From Cryptomeria japonica (Eukaryota; Streptophyta; Pinopsida; Cupressales; Cupressaceae), in the NCBI RefSeq assembly GCF_030272615.1, contig NC_081411.1, positions 211,376,744 to 211,440,743 of the forward strand: a DNA stretch of 64,000 bases, given 5' to 3'. The notes beneath the pieces were generated by a model that ran no database searches, was not told where the DNA came from, and was given only the letters and a program-made list of their open reading frames with translations. The position numbers were made by a program, and so were the translations under genes. This document shows, in pieces, positions 23,113 through 34,992 of this stretch (the stretch's first letter is position 1; each line of letters begins with the position of its first letter).

Positions 23113-25574
23113 TTTGTGTTTGAAGTTGATTGAAGATGATGATGAGTTGTTGATGAAATGAAAGATTGATGGTTAGTGGATTGTATGGTATGTAGATCTC
23201 TAGCACTCTAAAGGTAGATGTAACCAGAATTCCTTTTTTTGAATTTGCTTGTTTGTTTTGATGATTTTTGGATGTGATAAGGTGTAGAGAAATCTGAGAT
23301 GTGTTACAGATTTTGACTACCTAGCAATGAGAGGATTCACTCATGAACTAGTTTTAACCTGCGTAGATGTGTCTCTTAGGATGAGCTTATCCTAGATGTA
23401 GAAACAATCTAAAAGTGATGTGATGTATTTTGATTTCAAGCAATATCTAAAAAGGAATCTTGGGACAAGAACCTCTTAATGTTTTGAGAGTTTGGGATGG
23501 ATTGATGATGGAATAATGACGTATGAATGAGATGATGGATGCTTTGTTTTCAACTTTAATAAAAACTTTGTGTCACAAATGGAACAAACTCTACCTCTTC
23601 CCTTTCAGGCATTGGTGGCACTTCTCGAGCTGTGTTGTAGGTGATACAGATGTTTGGGAAGAAGTTGGGATTAATCTTTCCTCCTTGATTTTTGTGATAA
23701 CTCAGAGCTCTATATTGCATAAAAGCTCCGTGGTTCAATGATTCTGAATCAAACTCATTTGTTTTTCCTTGAAGGTATAGACGCATGCGATGTAGAAAGA
23801 TTCTATGTGAGACAAAGATTTGTCTATTGAGATAGAAGAATTTCGTCCTTTTGATTAAAGCCTTTGAGCTTAGTGGTCTCCTTTTCAAGGTGATATTCTG
23901 ATGACGTTTCTTCTTTCGCAAGATGTGAAGAATGGTCATAAATTTTGTCTCTTTGTTGTTTGTACTTTGTTTTTGGTATTTTTGTTTGTTTTTGAGAAAT
24001 GTTGGATGAATACTATGCTTTTGGGATTGATTTTCTGATTTTTCTTTGACAAGAAAACAAAGCAAGCACACAAACACAAGAATGTTGCCTCAAAGGCACA
24101 AATGAGTATGGGTCTAGATCAACCCAATTCTTGGACTTGTTTTTGACTCTTCCTTTAGATTTATTTTAAGGTGTAGTTCCAAAGCCTGAAGTCGGCTCAA
24201 TTTGTACTAGGTCTGCAAAACGAACACACTTCAAACACTTTTTATCCCTATGGTCAAATGGCCAGTTGTGATAAATTTAGCCCACATCTTGATATTTCTT
24301 CGACTTTGGTACTACATACCTTATGAATCCCGCCGTGGTAGGTAAGGATGTGATATACTAAGTCTTGCACGAGCATAACAAATAGATGATCCCTATGATG
24401 GGGGAGTCACCACTTTTATCAAGTCACAAGTGACTTTTCAAAAAGCTATGTTTCTACTCAAGGAAATATGTATGGTGAGTATCTTGGGAGCAGAACCTTC
24501 TATGCTCTTGCACTAAATTATATCTCAAATATCCTCAATCAATAGAACAGGTGGGCTACTACTTAAAGGTGTTTAGTCATGTTCGATGGCTTTGGACATA
24601 AGTTCATTCTGCAGTGACTCACTTAAGAGCCTTGTAACTGGTGGTGGGGCCCATTTGTCCTTTCGGCTAGTTACACTGTAGGAACAGCTATACCCAAGGC
24701 TACAGCTTTCGCTCTCACCTGATTTCTATAGCGGTTCGAAGGATTTACCACTCGAGGTCGTTCCCAAGAGTATCGATCCCTTGGCAGGCCTCTCTTAAAA
24801 AGATAAAATTTTGAGTGTTACTAACACTTTTCTCTTGCACCTAGGACCACGAAAGCCAAGGGAGAGGATAGTGTGTGTTAGAGGTAGGACCACTCGACTG
24901 ACTTTTTGCACAAGTGTGCCAGATACGTAAAACACTTGTTCTTTTTAATCCAGCATTGCAAAGATGATTTAACTATTTGGAGATGTTGCTCCAATAGTCA
25001 TGGTGTTCTTTTTAACTTCAAAGGCAATGTGTTTTGTAATCTAGAATTTGGAAATCCTGGTCAACTTAATGAAAAACACGTTTTGCTTTGAAGGAAAATT
25101 TGTTTGCAAAAATCAAAACAAGTGGTTTGTAAGTTTTTAACTGCACCAAAATTTGAAGTGTGGCTTGTGATTTTTAGATTTGATGCAAGAAAATGGAATT
25201 GTTTGGTTTTAAGCACCAAATAAAGTGTGTTTCCTAACTTGCAAGAAAACAAATGTTTGAAGTTGTTGTTCTTTTTACCTTGCAATAAAGAAAGATGAAT
25301 TTTTGTTTTAAGCACCAAAAACAAGTTTGAGGTTCATTTTATGCACTCCAAAGTAAAATGTGAGGTTGATTTTAACTTGTGCAAGAAAGAAAAAAATGGA
25401 TTCTTTTTAACCAACTTTTGAAAGAAAGTAAAAAGAAAGATTGTAAAGCATCTACTAACTCCTTCCCCTGCACACAAAAAAGATTAGAACCTACACACAA
25501 TCAATGGTCAAATGTTAGTGTGGGCTTACACAAGCCTAAACTCTGATTTTTGGTTACAAAGCGAATTGGACAAC

Positions 25575-25860
25575 ACTCTGTCACAATAGCGCTATTCTGC
25601 TTTTTAGACAAAAGTGCTAATTAATACAATAGCGCTACTCTGCGGTCGCAGAAGCGCTATTTTACACGGAAGCGCTAAAAGAAGAGAAAAACCCGAGAAG
25701 AAAAAAGCACTGGAAGTGCGTCAATAGCGCCAGAACTGTGACAAAAGCGCTGGTATGTTGTCAATAGCGCTAAAAAATTTTCAATAGCGCTATTTTAGGG
25801 TCAATAGCGCTAAAAGAAAATGTTGCAATAGCACTAAAATGTGTTCAATAGCGCCGAACC
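25575..25860. repeat. AGCGCT palindrome cluster, leader copy
   Basis: About eight exact AGCGCT and several one-base variants (AGCGCC, AGCACT), mostly as CAATAGCGCTAAAA or ATAGCGCTATT. In the minus-strand RNA this is the gag leader. The same motif cluster lies near the other end of the element (10540-10860). Confidence 0.7.
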
Positions 25861-26784
25861 GCGACCTGTGTGGCAGTTTCAACAAGCAAAATTGTTAATT
25901 TTTCAAAAACATGATCAGAAGGTTGCGTGTTCGATTCACATCGGGTTCACCAAATGATGCCCTCCTAAATGGCACACAATGTTAGTCTAAGATCAAACAA
26001 CACAAAAACACACAAAGTATTAGCGTTAGTCAATCAAAAACTAAAACATATGAAGGCATTCCAAGAGAGACACTAAAAACATGCTAATGAATTTAACTAA
26101 AGAAGTAAAGACAATGAGACATCTCCAACTATCTCTTAGCATGATATTAGTTCCTTCTCCCTTGTTCCTCTCCTCTCCAAGTTCCAAAATAGTGTAGCTC
26201 TCAGCAACTTTTTGCACTATGGATGCTTATGGAGGATTGAGATTGTAGTATAGCTCCAAATATGAAATGAAAAGCTATTTTTATTCTAAAATGAAGTATT
26301 TTAACCAAATAGACAAGATTTAGTTATGCTATGCTAAATGCTCTCTAAAAATGTCTATAGTCTAAATGCTTACAAGTTTTCAGGATCTGGATTATGAAGG
26401 AATGGGCTCTATTTATAGGAAAAATGGAGCAATGGATGGCCAGGATTGAAAGGTTTAATCAAGGGTCAAGCTTGAAAGTTGGGGATCCATGTGCACAAAT
26501 GGCACCAATGAAATGGTGACAAGTGTCAACATAGGGTTGGGTTGAAAGAAGAGGTTGGAGGCATTAAAGGCCTGAGAAGACCTCATGGTTATCTAAAGGC
26601 TAAGGGTCAAGCCTAAATTAGGATTACCCACTAGATTAGGAGTTAATCCAAGGATAAACCTTTGTGCAAATGATTAAGAGATAATCATGGTCAAAGCATT
26701 AATGGCCTGATGAGACCCTTGGGTTGAGTAGAGGTTGAGTCAAAACAAATGTTTTAACCATGTGGGAGGGTTTGGGTTAACCAT

Positions 26785-26912
26785 TAATGGTTTTTGGAGA
26801 CTTTGGGGATTAAGTGGTTGAAAGTTGGAAGCCTTCAATGGTTATCAAAGACTTTGAGGAATTAAGTGGTTGAAGGTTGAAAGCCTTTAATGGTTATCAA
26901 AGACTTTGGGGT
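26785..26912. repeat. Tandem repeat of about 53-61 bp next to 5' LTR of B
   Basis: Two and a third copies of a unit with AGACTTTG-GG, ATTAAGTGGTTGAA and AAGCCTT-AATGG. Non-coding, 14 bp from the extended LTR repeat. Confidence 0.65.
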
Positions 26913-26943
26913 TTTTGAGAAGTGACTCCATTTTTCTTAGGAA

Positions 26944-27396
26944 TGTGACAATATTTAGGGGATGGATTAGGCTAATTAGGAAGGGGTTAGAAGAATCTAG
27001 AAGGGGATTAGATTTTGCAAGTGGATTTGGTGGGTGAGGGAAAATAGGATTTTATTAAAATAAAAATTCATTTATTTCAATAAATGTGTGCAAGTTGCAT
27101 TTTTAGGAAAATGCAAGTGGGGTGAGGATAATGATTTAAATAAATGTTTTATTTAATTTATTTAAAAGAGGAAAAGGGGGATTTTAATTAAATAAATTGA
27201 TTTTATTTATTTAATTGATTGAAATTTGATTTAATGAATTAATTAAAATAAATCGAATAATTTATTTAATTAATAGAAGAATGTTTGGGGATGAATTAAT
27301 TAAATATTAATTTAATTAATTGATGGCTAGTGGATTTTTAATCAAATAAATACGAAATATTCATTTAATTAAAATGGACAGATTTATGTGACTACA
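26944..27396 (-). repeat. 5' LTR of element B
   Basis: Partner of 9536-9988, same length (453 bp) and nearly identical, for example cttaattaaat versus ttttaattaaat near 27182. It abuts the LTR of element A at 27397 with no gap. Confidence 0.92.
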
Positions 27397-28123
27397 GAAA
27401 GTAAATGATATTTATTAATCATGTAAAACTATGGTCTGGTGGCTATTTAAGCTGAAAAGCTTGCCTTTGAAAGGGTTCTGAAACTGTGATTTTGGAAACA
27501 ATAGAAAAGTTTTTGATACAAATTATGGGAATGATACAATGGTTGATTATTAATGGAATGTTGTGTTCTCTTTTAATCTGTGCATTCTAGGATTCATAAT
27601 CTTTCTTAGGTTGTTATGTGGGCATGATATAATTGAGTATTCAGTCATCTTTGCATTTCTCCTCAGTTCATATTTATTATAAGTTGTTGGATGACTCACA
27701 TCATGTTGATCTGCTCCATCCCCCTTGCCCTATGAGGCATGAGAGAGTCTTGATTGAGCTATTATTTTCTCTTGCTAAGTCCCCATTTTATTTTGAATGT
27801 ATGCAGCAAATATGTTATAAATCAGAGTCTGTGAACTCACCTTTTAACATTCCTTCAAAAAAATTTAGGCATTTATTTGTGTTGATGGATAAATGTTGAA
27901 GCCTTTTCAATAATTTCTAGTTAAAAGTGTTATTATATCAATTATACAATTAATTCATTGTAAATCATATGAGGAGCTGCCCTCTAATGAAAAGGTTGAA
28001 TTTTCATTAATTCTTCCAACAGTTGGTATATTTGTTTCTTTCTAAAGGGTAAAACAGAGTCATATTTTGCTTGAGAAGATATTAGTTAAAATTTCAAGAA
28101 GGAGACAAATATGTTCGCCAATA
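27397..28123 (+). repeat. 5' LTR of element A
   Basis: Aligned over its length with 48071-48799 at roughly nine bases in ten. It begins GAAAGTAAATG, whereas the other copy begins TGAAAGTAAATG. It ends GCCAATA where the other ends ACCAACA. The TG start is lost at the junction with element B. Confidence 0.88.
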
Positions 28124-28129
28124 GATTTT

Positions 28130-28147
28130 TGGTGACTCTGCTAGGGA
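28130..28147 (+). other. Primer binding site of element A
   Basis: TGGTGACTCTGCTAGGGA, 6 nt after the LTR end. It resembles the TGGCGACTCTGCTGGGGA primer site of Tat/Ogre-like elements with two changes. The tRNA was not assigned. Confidence 0.65.
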
Positions 28148-28157
28148 GTCGAATTAT

Positions 28158-29003
28158 AAGACTGGTTGCCTAGTTGCAAGACTGGAGTCAAGGAGATATA
28201 CTAGGTCCCAAAGAAGGGAAGGGGTTTTTGATTCTGTCTTTCAGGAGTTACAAAACCCAAATTTTCAACCTACTTTCTCACCTCAAAGAAGGGAAAGAAG
28301 TAGGACTCCTTCCCCATTGCCATCACCACACGTGTCCTCAGTTTGTCAAACTCTAACCTTGCACGGTGTTCATCAACCTAATATAATCAGCTTGACTCCC
28401 CTCAATATCATACTTCCAATAGCAGCAAATAATCCTTGGGGGGCAGCTGTAGGCTCGTTGAACTTAGGATTGAATCTTAACCCCTTACCAAAAGGTGCCA
28501 GGGATCATTTGCCAAAATTTAGTGGAGATGGAAAAAGCACCATTGATGAACACCTGAATACCTTTAATGTAGTCTGTGGGATAATAGCAGTTCAACATGA
28601 GGATGTTGTTGTGAGGCTGTTCATCCAGACATTAACTGGGGTAGCAGCCGATTGGTTTTATCACTTGCCAAATAGTGTGATAACAACCTGGCAAGATGTA
28701 AAAATAAGATTTGAGGCAAGATTTAAAGTAGTAGAAGATGAACATTCCCTCTTAGCTCAATTAGCCCAGTTAAAGAAGGAAATTCATGAATCTACGAAGG
28801 ACTTTGTAGCAAAAATTGAAAAGATCTTGCACAAGATTCCAGCTAATCAAAAGCCCTCAGATGACAATCTTAAGTGTTTCTTTATTAATTCTCTGCCTTC
28901 CGAAATAGGTTTCCTAATCCATTGGCAAAGAGTTGCAGATTTAAATGCTACCAAAACCCTTGCGGTTGAATTAGAAGATGATTTAATCACAGCAGGCAAA
29001 TAG
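28158..29003 (+). pseudogene. Gag of element A
   Basis: The frame is open from about 28158 but has no ATG near its start, so the initiation codon is lost. The N-terminus is basic, with YTRSQRREG and RRERSRTPSPLPSP. The capsid core begins LPKFSGDGKSTIDEHLNTF, then VAADWFYHLPNSVITTWQDV, FEARFKVVEDEHSLLAQLAQ and STKDFVAKIEKIL. A stop at 29001 ends it. A zinc-binding trace downstream at 29256-29297 (CVFHLTKEHDGSSC, CX2HX4HX4C) is in the same frame, beyond further stops near 29032, 29100 and 29309. The CX2HX4HX4C form matches element B. Confidence 0.8.
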
Positions 29004-30149
29004 AAAAGGGACGTAAAGACACCTAATGCTTAACCTTCAACCTCTTCTTCTGATCCTATCATCCAGTGGTTAATGAATGATGTGATTACCCTTAAAAGAT
29101 AGTTTCCCAAAGCCAGTACATCATACCAACCTCCCTACCAAGATATACCTAAAAGAAATGTGAACCAGTCTTTGGGATATGGGAATAAGACCATGCAATT
29201 ACCCCCTACTCAACAAAGATTAACAATTGAAGCACCTCCCGCTAAAGGGAATATGTGTGTATTTCACCTTACTAAAGAACATGATGGCAGTTCTTGTCCT
29301 GAGATGGTATAGTATGCACACTTGATGAATTTCAAAGATACCTCAAATAAGTGGGGTGAAGAAGAATCTTCAAAGCAACCTGGCGAATTTGAAATTGATT
29401 TTCTTGAGTACGAGTCAGATTCAGAAAGAGGCAGTGATATTTTGGTTACTTTAGAGGATCCTACATGTGTTGTGCTCACAAGAAATCAACAAAATGTGAA
29501 ACCCCAAATGTCTTCTTCATCATCTGCAATGGCCTTCAAAGGTAAAGGAATTGATTCAAAATTGCATAATAATGATAAAAAATTGCAAGAACCCATATTT
29601 TTAAAGCCTGTTGAAAAAGAAAGTTCATTTGATATAATAGAATTTTGCAAATCTTCTCAAATTCGAATCACACCTGTTGAGTACCTAAAGCTGAATCCTA
29701 AAGAGCTAGATAGACTTGTACAATTTGTGAAAGGAAATAATGCACAACAGACTAATGTAATGCAGCAGTCAGTAAATGCCATATTGCCCTCACATAGCAA
29801 TGAGTTGGTTCATCCCTCAGTTTGTGAAAAGATACCTAAAATAAGTACTTTTCAAATGAATGATTTTGTACCCCTTCCTGAGTCGAAACCAAAGCCCTTT
29901 TATATATCATTATTCATAAATGGTCATAGGTTGAATAATTGTATTATAGATTCAGGTGCATCTGATAATATAATGCCCTTTGTTGTAGCCAAAGCATTAG
30001 GGTTATCCTTGACCAAAATGTTTGGCAGATGCTATTCTATGGATTCAAAACAAATTCCTTTGCTAGGCCAAATTAAGGATGCTCAAGTAGTTCTTGCCTC
30101 CCACTCAGATAAAAGGATCAAGTTGACGATTTTGATGGCATGTTGTTAA
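29004..30149 (+). pseudogene. Gag C-terminus and protease of element A
   Basis: From 29004 a broken stretch carries the zinc-binding trace. From 29322 a 275-codon frame holds an acidic linker (FEIDFLEYESDSERGSD) and then the retropepsin: LNNCIIDSGASDNIMPFVV with the D-S-G triad at about 29948, and later IPLLGQIKDAQVVLASH. The frame ends at 30149 where the C-terminal strand should continue. Readable sequence related to pol resumes in other phases toward the RNase H. Confidence 0.8.
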
Positions 30150-30389
30150 GTCATACTTTTTGTAGGGACTTAGGTGGTGAAATGAAAATGGATTGGTCTC
30201 GAACCACAATTCCAATTGGGAAGTAGCGAGTCATCCTGCAACTTGAACCAAATTCCAAACTCACTGTTTTCCCATTTGATGACCCTAGGGCTTATATTTT
30301 GTATCATGATTGTAAATTTGGGAATTACATGATTTTGTCTAATAGTGAGATGGGGGGAATTCATCTCAAAATGAGGGAAAAGAAATCCT

Positions 30390-30718
30390 ATGGCTAATGG
30401 AGTTTGATGGTAGTTGTGCAACGTCAGGTTTTGATGTAGGGGTAGTGTTAATACCACCTTCTAGCAACCCTATTCCTTTTTCCTTCAAGCTAGAGTTCAA
30501 AAATACCAACAATATGGCTGAGTATGAGGCCTTGTTGTTAGGCTTAGCTGAAGCTAAGAGATTGGGAGTGAAGCTCCTATGGGTTAAAGGAGATGCTAAA
30601 CTTATTGTAAAGTAGGCCAAGGGGTTGTTTAGTTTAAAAATTAAGGGTTGAAGCACTATCAAAATAGAGTCTAGGATGAAATTGAAGGTTTCAATGCATT
30701 CTCCATTGAAGCAATACC
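30390..30718 (+). pseudogene. Archaeal-type RNase H of element A, first part
   Basis: MEFDGSCATSGFDVGVVLI (first Asp), NNMAEYEALLLGLAEAKRLG (Glu) and VKGDAKLIVK (second Asp) are the core of the second RNase H of Tat-type elements. A stop at 30613-30615 follows VK. Broken sequence (WDEIEGFNAFSIEAIP in another phase) runs to the NARD1 insertion at 30719. The domain lies upstream of RT, not after RT-RNase H as in element B. Confidence 0.8.
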
Positions 30719-31517
30719 TATTAGGGGTCCCACAGATACTGAGAGGGGGGGTGAATTAGTATCTGACCGGTGATTAGAATTTCTTAACTTAAAGCATGCA
30801 GAACATAATATAACAGTGTACCGGTATGTAAGAAATAATACAATAAACATAATCAAGTACATCCACATGAAAAGTACACCATAACACAAGATGTTAATGA
30901 GGAAACCTGGTGTGAGAAAAACCTCGGTGGGATTTGTGACCCACAATATTCACTCACTGGCCAATAAGAGAATATTACTTACAATAGGGGCCTGCACATG
31001 CAGGAAGGCCAACTGCCCAGAGCTCACTGCTCAGTGGGAAGTCTCACTGACTTACAATAAGGATTATACAAATCCAATATCTTGTACTTCTTTACAATAG
31101 CATCTTCAATGCTAGATTCACTACCGGTTCCTACTCTATTCTTTACATATACCCTTTGACCTATATTTCACACATTAGGTATGCCTAATATTTTCCTTAA
31201 TGTTTCTACTTCACATTCTTTTTTTTTACATTGCAAAATGTCTACAATGATCTCTTTTATATAAGAGTCATTTTACAATTTGCCAAGTCAGCTTACAATA
31301 ATAAACAAAATATTATATAAAAAAAATCCTGTCGGCCTTTGTGCCAGTATACTTCCTTTCTTCTGTGTCGGTGCTGGTGTCCTAAGTGTCAGTGTAGAGT
31401 GTGATCTGTTCATGCCAGTATAATGTCTTTTCTGGTGCCATAGGATTGCAAGGTTTCCATCAATGACAAAACCTTAAATCACATATAATGTCTCATTGGA
31501 GTGTGCATATGCCAACA
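30719..31517 (-). repeat. 3' LTR of NARD1
   Basis: Pairs with 36524-37324. Its outer end reads TATTAGGGG where the partner has TGTTAGGGG, so the terminal CA of the minus-strand sense is mutated to TA. The inner end is GCCAACA before the PPT block. It includes the G-run AGAGGGGGGGTGAATTA and a short palindrome CCTGCACATGCAGG at 30991-31004. Confidence 0.93.
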
Positions 31518-31529
31518 ATCTCCCCCTTT
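31518..31529 (-). other. Polypurine tract of NARD1
   Basis: Minus strand AAAGGGGGAGAT, adjacent to the TGTTGGC start of the 3' LTR. A second tract (AAAGGGGGAG) lies at 31661-31670, 143 bp into the element. Confidence 0.85.
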
Positions 31530-31716
31530 GGCATTGATGGAAACACTCATGAGAAATTTCAAAAAGTATCCAAAAATGTGTAGTCTAAAAATGTTACCAA
31601 AAATGTGTGTGCTCCCCTTGAGCATATAATTCCTATGATTTGAATTTTCTCATCCCACTACTCCCCCTTTGGCATCAATGACAAAGGTTGTCAAGATGTC
31701 AGTAGAGTTTGTGGTT

Positions 31717-34700
31717 TCAACCTTGTAGCTGGGTAGTTATAATTTGAAAAAGGTCTCCCAAAATCAAGTTTATACTATCCATAAACTTCTTTCTATCCTT
31801 AATTGTTGTCTTTGTTCTCTTCACTGTACCGGTGAGATGCTGCAAATGCTCTGCCGGTGTTTTGCTTCCCTGTATTAATGCCTCAGAAATTTCCTTCCAC
31901 AGAGATGCTAGATAGTTCAATCTTGGACTTAGTTTAGATCTTAAATGTTTTTCCTTATTTATTATTCTTTCTTTCTCTCTTTCCAATTTGAGTAGTTCTT
32001 CCTCAAAATTTGTTATTTTCTCTTCAAAAACTGATAGTGTATTAGGTGAGTTGACAAAGTTGTCTGCAAGTTTATTTATCTCATCCTATACCTTGCTCAT
32101 TTTCTTGTCAATATCTAGAATCAAAAAGTTTATTTTACATTTATCTTTATACAGATTTTTGTATTCTTTCAACAAATTACATAGTTCTGGTAGAAGTGTG
32201 TCAAAATCTCTATTACACTTCTTTATTTCCTCATCAAAGAATTTCTGTTTTTCAATTTCTACCTTATCCTTCACTGAGTCTTCCTTTATTTTCTCAATTT
32301 TTTCTGAGATATATTTACACAATGTATCCAATTGTCCTAAAGAATCTTTATTATCTATATTACAGTTGGGAGAAATTTCCTTCAAAATTGGTATGGAATC
32401 ATCAATTGCTTTGTAAGCTTGTGAGCTGCAGTCGGTTATTTTCTTGATAGAATCTAATAACACCTCAGTCACATTTGTTGATTTATATTGTGATGATGAT
32501 CCAACAATCTGAGTACCGATGGAAGTAATCAAGCTTGTATTGACCTCTGGTAGGTCTGTTTGTGTTTGCACTTCTTTAAGCACTGGTTTTCCTACTTCAC
32601 TAGTTGCCGGTGGCACTGTTTCCTTATGTACCTGCTCTGGTTGTTGTTGTTTTGGAGCCTTTAGCTCTATTTGTTTCTCAATATGTTGCATTGCCTCAGT
32701 CTATGTCTCAATCTCTACCTTTTTCTCTTTATCTTCTACCAATTTATCTGTTTCTCCTGCTACCAGAGGCTCACTAGCCATATCTAACTTAACAGTTGTA
32801 TCTTTGTCTACTACTATGTTGATCTTCTGAGTATCAACATTCATAGTATATAGGACTTCAGAATTAGGATTATTATCCTCTATATCCATACTCTCAGCTA
32901 TCTGTTGATCTTCAGTAGTTGTTATTTTTATCGGTGGAGTATTTAAAGAAGGTGGGGGTAAGTTGTCTCTAACCTTGATACTTGGTGGTCCACCAACTTT
33001 ACCTTTCCCCTTGTCTCTATCTTTCTGATATACCTTTATAGGTTTAGGGTTCCTATACTCTTCTTGTTTTTCTTTCTCAACCAGGAATATATCCCATCCA
33101 TCTTCTGTTTCCTCTATCACTTCATTAACTCTTCCTGCCATTAGTGAAATATGTCGGTGTGCAGTAGAGAATACTGACCAGTTGGCCTTTGCAATCAGAT
33201 CATCAATTTCTTGTGGAGAGTTTACTGGATATACAGCAAGTAATTTCTCAATTTTTATTTTCTTATCCAATTCTATCACTACCTGTCTTCTTGCCTCTAG
33301 TATTTTGAATAATTCATCAGGAATTTCATTAACTACTTCCATCAAAAATTTCTTGTACATATCCATGTGCAATATAACACTATTTTCAACTTGTTCTTTC
33401 TCATCAGCTATTAGAGTGTCATAAATTTTCTCTATATTTTTCAGTTTACCTTCTTCTATGATTTCATTCAGTAATATATCAAGAGGGGCCAAGTCTTTGT
33501 TTGTCCTTTTCTTCTTCTTGGGTGTTAGTTTCTTCTTTGGTGTGGTCTTTCCAACCGGAGATCTCACCGTTTGTTGCTTTTGCCTTGTCCTCCTAGGTGA
33601 AGATGTGGTTGTCAGTGAGGGATCTCTTTTCCTTACAACTCTTTTAAAAGTTGTAGGCATGTCACTTCCTGAAGAAGTACCTACTGATGATAGGTGAGTT
33701 TTAGGCTGTGGAGCTGCTAACTCATCCTTTGTTATGCCGGTTTTCTTCAATACATCTTCCTTAATGGCTTTTGCTTGTCTGGACCCTTTCCTTACAACTG
33801 CCTCAACCTTTTTCACCCTTTCCTTTGATTGTATTTGGCTTTCAATGGTTTTAGCACTACCAAATACTTCTTCTTTTGGTTCTCTGGGGGCTTCCAGAAG
33901 TGCTTTAGCATATGTTTCAACTATGTGATCATCTATTTCATAGCCCATCTCAGTTACCCAAACTATCCTTGGGATGACCGCTTCCATCCAGATTTCATCT
34001 TTCTTGATGACAAAGCATATATCATCTTCGTATTTGTCTACAATCTTCTATGATAACCTTACTCTTTTCTTCATTTTAGCTTTTAATGCTTGAAAGAAGT
34101 CATTAATATTGTTTTCCTTGTTCTCACCCATGGTAATGAATAGTTCAGTCAGTTGTTTGCCTACCAGTATGTCATATCCAAGTTCTTTGTAACCTATATC
34201 GGGAACCTATTTTGTTATGTGTAGCATTAGGCATACCAACAAATTTCCAAATCTGAAAGTTCCTTTCTTGTGCTTCTTGATCTTTCCAAGATTGTCAATT
34301 AATTCATCCTCCAACCATTCACACATGTCAATTTTTGCATTATCTGTTACCATATCATAAGCACTCTTAATGCATAAGCTTGAAACTAAATTAAGTCTAT
34401 TAGCATGAGTAGCTTTATACCCTAATATCATACTAATGAATCTCACATTGATATCTTTTACATCATTAACCCTTAGAGACCTCTTGTCAAATGTTGCACC
34501 AGTTAGGTTTATAACTAGGTCATTGGAGACCTTCTTGGTTTTATCTGGTCTTTTACCGGTGGTCGGTAACCATGTGACAGCTTTCACAGCTTCCTTGGTG
34601 ATCTTATTTGTATCTAACCAAAAAAATTCTCCATTTACCCTACTTAAAACTATCCTAATCACACCTTTTGGAAATTCAGGAATGCTAAGGATCTCTGTAA

Positions 34701-34992
34701 ATCCTAGGGTCTCAATGATTTTATGTTCATCTTTAACTTTGCTGGTATTATCACATCTCATGGTTTTATACATGGTTTTAATTTCCTCATCTCCTAACTC
34801 TTCAATGTTGCAGTGGATGTACATTCTGGGGTCTTCAACATATACAACTCCCTTAGGAATTTGAGAAAAAGCACCTAAGGTTTCATCCTTCTTTGCTATC
34901 TTGGGAACTAACTAAAATATGGGCCTAGGTCTTTTTATTACTTCAACAATAGTAGGGTTTGCTATGTATTCAATTGCAGTGGTGGATGCCTT
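31717..34992 (-). pseudogene. NARD1 ORF2: long protein of unknown family
   Basis: One frame of about 1091 codons, interrupted only by nonsense codons (near 34911, 34204, 34050, 32698 and 32083). The start ATG, kept in NARD2, is AAG here (34990-34992). N-terminal third: globular, with GVVYVEDPRMYIHCNIEELG, RIVLSRVNGEFFWLDTNKI, LTGATFDKRSLRVNDVKDIN and FRFGNLLVCLMLHITK. Middle: basic tracts KKKLTPKKKKRTNK (nuclear-signal-like), then DMYKKFLMEVVNEIPDELF and AVYPVNSPQEIDDLIAKAN. Next VYQKDRDKGKGKVGGPPS and a Thr/Gln-rich part. C-terminal 300 residues are coiled coil. No catalytic motif seen. The N-terminal part might be distantly like transposon-associated plant domains; this is a guess. Confidence 0.75.

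Larger units (their letters stand above)
23113..26925 (-). other. Leader of element B between 5' LTR and gag
   Basis: 3.8 kb without a supported gene. A minus-strand frame at 23556-24077 (173 codons, Lys- and Phe-rich, no motif) could be a small extra ORF or chance. The stretch 24100-24900 has no features I can name. Further out are the AGCGCT cluster (25575-25860) and a tandem repeat (26785-26912). Directly inside the LTR, the minus strand reads TTCCTAAGAAAAATGGAGTC; a TGG occurs 15 nt in, so TGGAGTCACTTCTCAAA is one candidate primer site, unproven. Confidence 0.45.
9518..27396 (-). mobile_element. Element B: complete Tat-type Ty3/gypsy retrotransposon with antisense PMD gene
   Basis: Two near-identical 453 bp LTRs (9536-9988 and 26944-27396) flank a 17 kb interior. 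On the minus strand the order is 5' LTR, 3.8 kb leader, gag, protease, G-patch spacer, RT, RNase H, second RNase H, integrase, then a gene on the opposite strand, PPT and 3' LTR. The two RNase H domains and the antisense ORF between integrase and 3' LTR place it in the Tat lineage. All gag-pol pieces share one frame. No 5 bp target duplication is evident: the left flank ends aggaa, the right begins gaaag. The LTR similarity extends 18 bp outward (9518-9535, 26926-26943). Confidence 0.9.

Noticed and set aside
23556-24077. Minus-strand ORF of 173 codons in the leader of element B as a gene
   Set aside because: No motif, Lys/Phe-rich, no second copy to test conservation; mentioned only within the leader.
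32519-32830. Plus-strand Cys-rich ORF of 103 codons
   Set aside because: Antisense of the Gln/Thr-rich part of NARD1 ORF2; no signal peptide or conserved spacing.
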